Shown piece by piece: positions 15,696-24,900 of a stretch of DNA of 40,975 bases. Origin of the DNA: Melioribacteraceae bacterium (GTDB taxonomy: Bacteria > Bacteroidota > Ignavibacteria > Ignavibacteriales > Melioribacteraceae); the NCBI GenBank assembly GCA_028282005.1, contig JANQIV010000180.1, forward strand, positions 1-40,975, given 5' to 3'. The notes below the pieces were generated by a model. It was not told the origin of the DNA. It worked only from the letters and a program-made list of their open reading frames with translations, and ran no database searches. The position numbers and the translations under genes are program-made. Positions within the stretch are counted from its first letter, which is position 1. Every line of letters starts with the position of its first letter.

Positions 15696-16954
15696 TTTTT
15701 GATCATACCTTTTATTTTATTATGTATTGAGCTATTGGCATAATACGAAATCGAGATAGAATCTTCATCATATTTGGTTGATTGTACTTCTGCTAAATTA
15801 TGAATAATAGAGACCAGTTTCGAATCTTTCGCTTTTAATTTCACTTTGTGCTCAACAAAATTTTCTTCGTAGAATTTGGAAAGTGCATTTTGAAGCGCAG
15901 AAATGTTAATCCCTTTTTTAGCTGATATAATTATTGAGTCTTTGTATTTATTTCTTAAATAGTCTATGGTCTCTTTGTTTTCAAGAGCATCAACCTTATT
16001 AAAAATTTTGATCTGTTTTTTTTCGTCGCATCCCATTTCTTTTAGAGTCTCGTCAACTACATTTATGTGGTCTTCAAAAAATGGGTGAGAAACATCTATA
16101 ACGTGTAGAATAAAATCAGCATCACGAACTACATTTAATGTTGATTTAAATGAAGCTACAAGATTGTGCGGTAACTTGCGGATAAATCCGACCGTATCGC
16201 TTATCATTATTCTTTTGTTTTTGGAAAGATCATAAGAACGTGTTGTTGAATCCAAAGTAGCAAACAATTTATTTTCTGCTAGTACTTCTGCGTTAGTTAT
16301 TAAGTTCAGCAAAGTTGACTTACCGGCGTTAGTATATCCAACCAAAGAAGCATTAATAAATTTTTTGCGTTGCAGACTTTTAGTTTTATTCTGTGATTCA
16401 ATTTTTTTGAGTTTATCTTTTAACCTACTTATGCGTGTCCTTATTAATCGCCTGTCAGTTTCAATCTGTGTTTCACCGGGACCTTTTGTACCAATACCGC
16501 CATACTGTTTGGATAAGTGAGTCCAGGCCCTTGTCAATCTTGGAAGCATATACTGCAGTTGAGCAAGCTCCACTTGAGTTTTAGCTTCATTTGTTTTTGC
16601 GTGAGATGCAAAAATATCCAGTATCAATCCGCTGCGGTCGAGAATTTTTTTATCAAACAATTTTTCCAAATTTCTGACTTGAGTGGGATTTAGGTCGTCA
16701 TCAAAAATAATAAGATTGATATCATTCATTTCAACAAGTTGTTGAATCTCCTCGGCTTTCCCTTTTCCAATCAGAAATGCCGGATCTCTCCTTGCTTTGT
16801 CTTGAGTAATTTTAAAAATAGTCTCAGCGCCAGCAGTATCAGCCAGCAACTCAAGTTCATCAAGATGTTCGTCTGCTACCTCTTTAGACATCCCACCTGT
16901 TATCAATCCTATTAGAACTGCTCTTTCCGTAGTTTTGTTATTCGTCTCAATCAT
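15692..16954 (-). CDS. hflX: GTPase HflX
   Basis: HflX is a ribosome-binding GTPase that splits stalled or heat-damaged 70S ribosomes. The 420-residue protein has the HflX N-terminal domain with LIIFDDDLNPTQVRNLEK, the linker with QLQYMLPRL and the glycine loop GGIGTKGPGETQIETDRR, and the G motifs GYTNAGKST (G1), SDTVGF (G3) and NKVD (G4). Its start overlaps the end of the BatA/vWA gene by 4 bases, so it is the last gene of a five-gene minus-strand operon. Confidence 0.95.
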   Translation of the reverse strand: MIETNNKTTERAVLIGLITGGMSKEVADEHLDELELLADTAGAETIFKITQDKARRDPAFLIGKGKAEEIQQLVEMNDINLIIFDDDLNPTQVRNLEKLFDKKILDRSGLILDIFASHAKTNEAKTQVELAQLQYMLPRLTRAWTHLSKQYGGIGTKGPGETQIETDRRLIRTRISRLKDKLKKIESQNKTKSLQRKKFINASLVGYTNAGKSTLLNLITNAEVLAENKLFATLDSTTRSYDLSKNKRIMISDTVGFIRKLPHNLVASFKSTLNVVRDADFILHVIDVSHPFFEDHINVVDETLKEMGCDEKKQIKIFNKVDALENKETIDYLRNKYKDSIIISAKKGINISALQNALSKFYEENFVEHKVKLKAKDSKLVSIIHNLAEVQSTKYDEDSISISYYANSSIHNKIKGMIKN

Positions 16955-19038
16955 TTAGTAAATTCTACCATATCTTTTTTAGCACTTCTAGCAATAAACA
17001 TTTCAACCAAAGCAAGAAGTAAAGCAATTATTAAAAAATACTTCCATAATTCTGAACCAAACCGTGATTGATAAATTACGGTTTTAAAGTCATCATCCGG
17101 TTCAATCCACAAAATATTATTATCGTAATTCAGTTCTTTCAAAAATTCTTCAACTTCATATTTTTCAGAAATCTCTATATTTGATTCTTCTGGATCAATA
17201 TTTACAACTGCAAAATCGATCAATTCATCATTATTATAAAATTTATAAACTCCCGTCTGCTTTGTATCGACGTACTGATAATAGTTTTTATTTCCCAATG
17301 AGTCAATATTTATAAATTCATTTTGTCCATTTGGTTTTTCCAATTTTATTAAACTACTTTTTAAATCAGCAACTTTTAAATCAATGGGAATTCCCGCAAT
17401 GTAGTTGTTTACATCTGTTTTGTCTGAAGAAACATAGCTGACACACTTATTTAATAGCGGTGCAAAGATTCCTTTTATTGGGAAATCACTCCACAACAAA
17501 TTAGGAGAAATGTTAAACACCAATGTTTTATTAGTAATTTTCTCAAATAAAAATGGTGATCCATCGATTAGTGAGATTATCTTTCTCTCCCTTAATTGAG
17601 AAGGAAATTTTAAATAATATTTTATTTCCGGTGATTCAATTACAGATTTACTCTGATCTATAAAAAGATTTGAGAACACAGGATGATTAAGAGCAGTATT
17701 TTCAAAGGAAGTAGTAATTTCTTTTCCTTCAAAAGCACCAACAGCGTGTGTCGGAGACGTAATGCCAAGCTTATTACAGAAATTGGCAAAGCTCACAACA
17801 TTTGAATTTGAGCCCGGCATTAATATCAGGTTTCCGTTTTCATTAAAGTGGTCAATTATTTTCTGATCATTAGATAATGCATTTACTCCAATAATAAAAA
17901 CTACGTCATATTCTTCAAGTAAAACTTGATTACGATTTATTGAATTAAGCGCAGTAACGTTTATATTGTTTCCAGAATTGATTAAGGCAGATTCTAAAAA
18001 GAAAATGTCATTTAAATTATCATACAAAATCAGCAAATCGATTTTATCTTTTATCAATATTGAAGTATAAGCTGAATTATCTATTGTAATATCATCATCT
18101 TCAAGTCCAGCAGCTATGTCAAGTAAACCTGATGAGTTGATTGTTGTTTCCAAAATTAATTCTTTTTGTTGCGCAGGTGATAAAGAAAAACTTTTCTGTG
18201 AAACCCTCTGTCCATTTATAAATAATGACAACGTAGAATTATTTGCAATCTTGTTACCTCTATTTGAAACAATCGCAGAAAATGAAATTGGTTTGTTTAC
18301 TTCGAAAATTTGATTGTTTGTTTTAAGGTCATCTATCGTTAAGTTACTTAAATTATCATGTGCAAAAGGGATAAAATAAAATTTTGTGTTTTCATTAAAG
18401 CTAATTCCATTTTCATTTTTTTCATCAAGCTTTCTCAATCTATTATTCTGAAAATCACTAAAGAGATAAACTTCTTTATTAAAATTTTGTGACTCATCTA
18501 ATATTTCTGAAACCATTGTTAATGCTTCTTCAAGTGAACCGGTTAATGGATTTAGTTCTGTATCGCTTAATTCATTTTCAATCAATGTTAGCTTTGTGGA
18601 CGTAAACTGCATTGAAGGTTTGCCGACAGTGATTATAGTTAGTTCATCTCCCTCTTCAAATTCATTCAAAATATCTTTCGCAATTTTCTTTGCTTGATTA
18701 AAATAGGAACCATTGTCGTCAATGACAGACATGCTGTAAGTATTATCGATTATAAGCACGGCTGATGTTTTTACGGAAGATGAGCCGGCAATGTTAAAGG
18801 ATTCAATTGTAGGTCTTGCAAATGCAAAAACAAGAAACATTATTATCAACACTCTTAAAACAAGCAGCAGCCACTGCTTTAGTTTTATATTTCTAATTTT
18901 ACTTTTCTGAAGTTCTTTCAAAAAAGAAAGTGTACTGAATTCTATCTTTTTTAATTTTCTTAAATTCAAAAAGTGAAGCAGTATTGGAACCGAAGCAGCC
19001 AATAAGCCAATTAATATTGCAGGATTAAGAAATACCAT
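16951..19038 (-). CDS. BatA/vWA-domain membrane protein
   Basis: A 695-residue protein opening with the BatA (aerotolerance regulator N-terminal) domain: FLNPAILIGLLAASVPILLH, LRKLKKIEFSTL, then a second helix LLLVLRVLIIMFLVFAFARP. A von Willebrand A domain follows with a MIDAS-like IIDNTYSMS (DxTxS). A long periplasmic middle contains an ATPase-less glutamine-amidotransferase-like region (about residues 340-450) and a final helix near 665-685. Such proteins are common in Bacteroidetes; Bat operons with MoxR ATPases are linked to stress tolerance, but no MoxR or BatB-E gene is here. The start overlaps the GT4 stop. Confidence 0.85.
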   Translation of the reverse strand: MVFLNPAILIGLLAASVPILLHFLNLRKLKKIEFSTLSFLKELQKSKIRNIKLKQWLLLVLRVLIIMFLVFAFARPTIESFNIAGSSSVKTSAVLIIDNTYSMSVIDDNGSYFNQAKKIAKDILNEFEEGDELTIITVGKPSMQFTSTKLTLIENELSDTELNPLTGSLEEALTMVSEILDESQNFNKEVYLFSDFQNNRLRKLDEKNENGISFNENTKFYFIPFAHDNLSNLTIDDLKTNNQIFEVNKPISFSAIVSNRGNKIANNSTLSLFINGQRVSQKSFSLSPAQQKELILETTINSSGLLDIAAGLEDDDITIDNSAYTSILIKDKIDLLILYDNLNDIFFLESALINSGNNINVTALNSINRNQVLLEEYDVVFIIGVNALSNDQKIIDHFNENGNLILMPGSNSNVVSFANFCNKLGITSPTHAVGAFEGKEITTSFENTALNHPVFSNLFIDQSKSVIESPEIKYYLKFPSQLRERKIISLIDGSPFLFEKITNKTLVFNISPNLLWSDFPIKGIFAPLLNKCVSYVSSDKTDVNNYIAGIPIDLKVADLKSSLIKLEKPNGQNEFINIDSLGNKNYYQYVDTKQTGVYKFYNNDELIDFAVVNIDPEESNIEISEKYEVEEFLKELNYDNNILWIEPDDDFKTVIYQSRFGSELWKYFLIIALLLALVEMFIARSAKKDMVEFTK

Positions 19039-20156
19039 TAATTAAAATTTGTCTCCAACAATTTTTCATATTTTGATATCAAAGCAGAGGCATGAATTTC
19101 CGAAGTGAATTTTTCCAAAACTCGTTCTCTCCCTCTGTTTGCTAATTTTTTTCTTTTAACGGGTGAGTTTATTAATTGTTCCATTTTATCAGCAAGATCA
19201 TCCGCATTTTTGTTTTGAAAATAAAGTGAAGTTTCACCATCAATTGCAATATCCAAAATGCCGTCTGAACTTGAACAGATTGTTGCTACTTCCATTGCCA
19301 TTGCTTCAACCAGTGCAAGCCCAAAAGCCTCAGCATGGGATGGAAATACAAAAATATCGAGCGAAGCAAGAACATCATTTACATCTTTTCTAAATCCCGT
19401 AAAAATTATTTTTTCTGACAGATTTTTATCTACCACCATCTGTTTTATTTTATCTGCGTATTCCTCTTCGTTTTCGCTTGGTTCACCAACAATTAAGAAT
19501 TTTGCTTCAGTATATTTCTTTGAGACGATCTCTGCTGCATTAATAAAATCTTCGTGACCTTTTCCAGGCGTAAATCTCGCCAACATCCCAATCAATAATT
19601 TATCACCTATTTTATATTCATTACGAATTTTATTTTTATCACTTTTAGCCGGATCAAATTTTTCAATGTCAATTCCGTTTAACAATAACTCAACTTTACT
19701 TTCATCAACCGGACATGTATCAACCAAGTTTTTTTGAATAACGGAACTAATAGCGAAAATTTTATTAACTCTGTTATAAAGCGATCTATGCAAAAAATCT
19801 TTTTTGATAATGAATGAGCCGACATGTTTAGTCAAAGTCAATAAAGCTTTAGTAAAACCAAGTTTCAGTGCCGGTACTAAAATCCATAAATCCTTTGATA
19901 AGTGCGAGTGAATTAAATCGTAGTTGTTTTTTAAGATTTTTTTTGTTTTTAAAATAGCTTGTAAATTGAAATAGCCAGCAGATTCAACGGTATGTACGAC
20001 AAAATTATTTGCAGTTGACTCCTTAAAAATTCGGCTATTTTTTATGCACAAAATCTCTGCTTGAATGTTGTCTTTCAGTAATAATTTTACCGTGGTAATT
20101 GCATACATCTCCAAACCACCCCAACTTTGGGAAAGGCAGGTAACTAAAACTTTCAT
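19038..20156 (-). CDS. family 4 glycosyltransferase
   Basis: A 372-residue GT-B fold glycosyltransferase. The N-terminal domain has the glycine loop SQSWGGLEMYAITTV and an IHSHLSKD acceptor-side histidine; the C-terminal domain has IGMLARFTPGKGHEDFI, the SLDIFVFPSHAEAFGLALVEAMAME donor-binding EX7E region, and NRGRERVLEKFT. It should transfer a sugar from a nucleotide donor to a lipid or polysaccharide acceptor; the substrate cannot be told. It sits between a SpoIID-like gene and the BatA/vWA gene and overlaps both by a few bases, so envelope assembly is plausible. Confidence 0.9.
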   Translation of the reverse strand: MKVLVTCLSQSWGGLEMYAITTVKLLLKDNIQAEILCIKNSRIFKESTANNFVVHTVESAGYFNLQAILKTKKILKNNYDLIHSHLSKDLWILVPALKLGFTKALLTLTKHVGSFIIKKDFLHRSLYNRVNKIFAISSVIQKNLVDTCPVDESKVELLLNGIDIEKFDPAKSDKNKIRNEYKIGDKLLIGMLARFTPGKGHEDFINAAEIVSKKYTEAKFLIVGEPSENEEEYADKIKQMVVDKNLSEKIIFTGFRKDVNDVLASLDIFVFPSHAEAFGLALVEAMAMEVATICSSSDGILDIAIDGETSLYFQNKNADDLADKMEQLINSPVKRKKLANRGRERVLEKFTSEIHASALISKYEKLLETNFN

Positions 20157-21487
20157 TGGTAAATTCTCTTGAGGCTTGCAGATTTAAAGTAGTGCATTAA
20201 TATTTCATCGAAACGGTAACCTATTTCACTCATAACTGCTGCACCTATTTGACAAAGTCCAACACCGTGTCCCCAGCCAGCACCTTTTATTTTGAAGCTT
20301 TGAGGAATTCCATTTTTTATGTCAAGCTTTTCCACTACAAATGCAGAACTATACAAATGCTTCTCAGCAAGTATTCTTCTAATTTCTAATTCCTTCCCGA
20401 TTATCATTTCTTTCTTTGTGCCGATAATCTTTAACTTTATAATTCTGCCCGACTCACCTCTTTCAACCGGGATAAGATCTTTTATCTCACCAAAATCAAA
20501 TCCGGTTTTATTGTTAATAAAGTTATTTACTTCATTCTGTTTGTATTCAACTTCCCATCTGTAAAAATCTTGAGTCTCAAGATCAAAATCTTGAAGCACT
20601 TGACTGAGTATTTCTTTATCAGTTGTATTACAGAAAGAGGATAAATGGGGATTTAACCATTTTGCAAATCCGGCTTCCCCTCTAACATCCATATCCGCAT
20701 CATTTAGTTTAAATTTATAATCATAAATTGATTGCAAGTATTCTATTTTTTCCGGCTCCCAAACATTTTCAAATGATTCACTTATTCCACCACAGCATTT
20801 GGAATAACGAGCATCACAAATGGCATCTTTGTAATGAAGCACTATTCCATGAGTTTCCTGAATAGCAGCAAGAACATTTTCATTCTGGATTTTTGTTATC
20901 CCTTGATATCTCTGGCAATGGTCATCGGAACAAACGTCGTAATTTTTATGGTCTTCCCTACTATACCATTTTATAATTTCAGAATCTGTTTTTACTTGAT
21001 GATTCACTGAATCTTCTTTATTATTTTTTTTACTTTGTTGAATTTGAGCCAGCAGCCAGCTTCGTGAAATTATTGCGTGGGATTTTAATAATTCTAAATT
21101 TGAGTTCGAGCTCATTTCAGATGAAATTACGCTACCCAAATAATCTTCGAGAAGAACAATGTTTATCGCAACAAGTTTATCATCTTCAATTAATATTTTT
21201 AGATCACCATTGAATTCCTGATCTTCAAATCTTTCCCAGTGAAAATTGATTCCAATTACAACATTCTTTAGCATAAAACTGACATCAGGGAATTTTGAAC
21301 TAAAAATAACTTGCTCTTCGAATTCTTTTTCAATCTCAGAATTTTTAAGCATTATTTTGCCATTGGATAATTCAACAGAAAATTTTCCGGTTGTATTCTG
21401 AGAATTATCAATTAAATACTCTCCCTTTAATTGAAATTCAATTTTGGAAGAGTTCAGTATTCCAACATGAATGTGAGGTTCTTGCAA
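20153..21487 (-). CDS. SpoIID/LytB-domain protein
   Basis: SpoIID proteins are lytic transglycosylases acting on peptidoglycan stripped of stem peptides. The 444-residue protein has the family blocks LEDYLGSVISSEM, LKSHAIISRSWLLAQI, a YSKCCGGISE segment, and the C-terminal GAGWGHGVGLCQIGA. The catalytic Glu fits the SEMSSN site. No signal peptide is seen: the frame begins at a TTG (21487), an in-frame TAA lies two codons upstream, and PHIHVGILNSS is already domain sequence. Either export uses another route or the protein stays inside. It overlaps the GT4 start by 4 bases. Confidence 0.85.
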   Translation of the reverse strand: MQEPHIHVGILNSSKIEFQLKGEYLIDNSQNTTGKFSVELSNGKIMLKNSEIEKEFEEQVIFSSKFPDVSFMLKNVVIGINFHWERFEDQEFNGDLKILIEDDKLVAINIVLLEDYLGSVISSEMSSNSNLELLKSHAIISRSWLLAQIQQSKKNNKEDSVNHQVKTDSEIIKWYSREDHKNYDVCSDDHCQRYQGITKIQNENVLAAIQETHGIVLHYKDAICDARYSKCCGGISESFENVWEPEKIEYLQSIYDYKFKLNDADMDVRGEAGFAKWLNPHLSSFCNTTDKEILSQVLQDFDLETQDFYRWEVEYKQNEVNNFINNKTGFDFGEIKDLIPVERGESGRIIKLKIIGTKKEMIIGKELEIRRILAEKHLYSSAFVVEKLDIKNGIPQSFKIKGAGWGHGVGLCQIGAAVMSEIGYRFDEILMHYFKSASLKRIYQ

Positions 21488-21511
21488 AGGTAATTACTTA
21501 TTAATTAAAAA

Positions 21512-21805
21512 TTATTGGACCCAATTTGATAAAAAATCTTGCTTAATTACAGGGCTAAATTCTATGTATTGATAATGTGCTAAATTTTCAATCTGGTACG
21601 GATCATTAGAGAGAATATCTGCTATTTCTTCCATAGAATTTGCCTTTGCAACAAGCACTCCCCCGATTCCCGGTACTTGTATTCCAGCCATTAAAATTGT
21701 TCCATTATCACAAAGTTTTTGGATGAATTCCCTGTGACTTGGCCTTACTTCTTGAATTTTTTCAATCGGGGCTTTATAAATTAATTCTATTACAAAATGT
21801 TTCAT
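21512..21805 (-). CDS. YciI-family protein
   Basis: A 97-residue ferredoxin-like-fold protein with family traits: an early RPSHREFIQKLCDNGTILMAG segment with the conserved His, and a later NDPYQIENLAHYQYIEFSP with the conserved Asp-Pro. YciI proteins are small dimers with a His-Asp pocket and mostly unknown substrates. It is first of the five-gene minus-strand operon (YciI, SpoIID-like, GT4, BatA/vWA, HflX); an AAAGG site precedes its ATG, and a 24-base gap separates it from the SpoIID-like gene. Confidence 0.85.
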   Translation of the reverse strand: MKHFVIELIYKAPIEKIQEVRPSHREFIQKLCDNGTILMAGIQVPGIGGVLVAKANSMEEIADILSNDPYQIENLAHYQYIEFSPVIKQDFLSNWVQ

Positions 21806-21936
21806 ATCAACCTTTAATTAAATTGGGTTATTAGAAAAACTGAAAAATCTTGAAAGCAGTTTCTTAAATATAAATTAATGTGACTAATTTTACTGATTTT
21901 TATATAATGATAATCCCAATAATCTTGAAAAATTAA

Positions 21937-24900
21937 ATGAAAAAAACACTTCTTACAGCAATAATGTTAACCTTACTGCTGTCATCTAAATTTAATGCAC
22001 AAACTCACACAGAATTGACAATAACAGAAGTTATGTTCAGGCCTTCTGTTACAAACGGAGAGTTTGTAGAACTTTACAATACTAGCACAACTACATCACT
22101 TGACTTAGACGGTTTGAAAATCAAGTATCACACTTCTACTTCAGATGTAATTACAGGCCATGCGATGGGAACAATTCTAGGACCCGAACAATATGCAGTA
22201 ATTTTTGAAGGCGATTACGATTTTGCTTCGGGTGATTACAATGCACTTATTCCTGCCGGAGCATTGGTTCTAAAAATCACAACCGTTTCTTTTGGCACTT
22301 CGAGTTCAGGTATGGCGGGTACAAGTGACCGCGAAATAAAATTATTAGACGCCTCAGATGTTGAGATTGAATCTTATACTTATTCGGCTGGTAATTCATC
22401 CGGAATCTCAGATGAAAAAATAAATATTACAAAAGATAATTCAGCCGGCAATTGGGGAAACACCACAAATTCAAACGGTACCCCGGGATCAATTAATACA
22501 TTATCTCCCATAAAATTTGATGTTGGCATTAATTCTATTTCTTTGGGAAATAATCCCGCAATTGAAAAAGAGCCATTTGAACTAAACACCAAAATTGAAA
22601 ATAATGGTACAGATCAAGCAACGAATTTTACAGTAAATATCTACATTGATGAAGACAATGATTTTACTGGTGATCTTGATGAAAAAATTTCTACTCATAA
22701 TATTGCATCTTTAAATTCAGGCTCAACCACTACACTTGTAGATGATATTTCAAATTTGGAGGAAGGGACATACACTTTTATTGCAGAGGTTGATTTTGCA
22801 TCAGATCAAAATGCTTTAAATGATGAAGCAAATGAGAATATAGAAGTAATGCCTGCCAAAAGACAATTCAATGATTTAGTAATTAATGAAATTATGTACG
22901 ATCCGATCGACGACGCTCCGGAATGGATAGAACTTTATAACAACTCCGATGAAATTATAAACATAACAGATTGGATACTTTCAGACCTTACTTCAAGTAT
23001 TATTATTCCGCAAGCTCAAAACCTGTTTCCAGGAGAGTTTATGGTTTTAGCGGAAAGTGCGAGAATAAGAAATTATTTTTCAGTTCCTGAAAGATTAATT
23101 ATTGTTGATTTACCATCTTTCAATAACTCCGGTGATAAAATTTCGATTTATCAATATGAAGATACTCTAATTGATGAGGTCGAATATTTTTCTTCTTGGG
23201 GTGGCGATGATAATATCTCACTGGAAAGAATCGATCCGGATGGTGAAAGCGATAATGAAGAAAATTGGGGAAGCAGTATCGATGAAAAAGGCGGTACACC
23301 TGGGAAATCGAATTCAATCCTAATAAAAAATTATGACCTTTCTCTCTCAAATGTTTTACTAACTCCCGAAATTCCTTTTGCAGGCGACAGTTTAAAAATC
23401 GAACTGGATGTAATTAATGTTGGGAAAAACAATGCCGATAATTTTACTGTTTCAATCTTAGATGAAACTAACGGCGTAAATGTTTTTGAAGAAAGTTTTG
23501 CAAATTTAGCTTCAAACGATACTGCAAATATTTCAACAACAATTAGTAATCTCGAAGAAAAAACTTATAACTTTATCTTTCAAATTGATTTCTCTCAAGA
23601 TGAAAACTTAACTAACAACTCAGATACATTGCAAGTAATAATTGCACCGGCTCCAAATACTTTTAATGATGTTGTTATTAATGAGATTATGTATAAACCA
23701 CAAAGTGGTGAACCGGAATGGGTTGAATTGTTCAACCGTTCAGATGAAGAGATTAATTTACGAGGTTGGCAATTTCTTGATGCATCTTCATCTTTTAATT
23801 TTGCTACCGACAGTTTGATTTTATTACCAAATGAATATTTAGTTCTATCGGATGACGAAGCAATATCTGATTTCCACGATGTTACATCAACAATTATATT
23901 CGGGAATCTGCCTTCTTTAAATAACAGTGGTGATTTTATTGCAATAAAAGATTCACTTGATAGATTTATAGATTCGCTTACTTATCAATCAAGTTGGGGT
24001 GGCAACTCCGGTACTTCCCTTGAAAGAATTGATGTTAATGCCCCAAGCAGCGACGAAGATAATTGGGAATCTTCAACGAGTATCTTTAAGGGTACTCCTG
24101 GTAATGTAAATTCCGTAGCACCAGTAAACTATGACCTTGCTATCACAAGTTTTTCTGTTGAAAAAGAGTTAATTATTGGTGACGAGAAAAATAAACTTAG
24201 TGGTACTATAAAGAATCTCGGGAAATTTGATACAGGCGAGTTTAAATTGATAGTTGATAAATTTACCCCATCAGATTCAATAAGTGGAAACACTTTTAAT
24301 CCATTCTTCGAGGAAACTTTTAATGGATTGTTGACAGGAGATTCACTCAATTTCGAAATAGAAAATTTGCCCTCTGAAGACGGTGTCAACAATTTCTCCG
24401 CTCAAATAATTTCTAGTGATGAAGAAAAACCAGATAATAATTTCGCGACAACGAGTTTTAATAAAATTGAAACAAGCGGCAGAAGAGGCGATATTGCAAT
24501 AAACGAAATAATGTATGCTCCTTTACCACCTGAACCGGAGTGGCTGGAGTTCTACAATACCAGTCTAGACACAATAAATATCGATGGTTATAGTTTAGCA
24601 GACAGAAAAGATACAGTAGTAATCATTGATGAAGATTTTTTCGTTTTGCCGGGACAATATTTTATTATTGCAAAAGAAGAAGCTTTTTTCGAGAAATACA
24701 ATTTGGATTCGAATGTAATTATTAACTCCTTCCCATCGTTAAATAACAGTGGCGATCAAATTATTTTACTCAATCCTTTTGGTGGAATTATTGACTCACT
24801 TGAGTATAGTTCAAAGTGGGGCGGCAGTAACGGCAAATCGCTTGAAAGAATTAATCCGGAATTGGCTTCTTCAGATTCTGCAAATTGGTCTGAATCTCAA

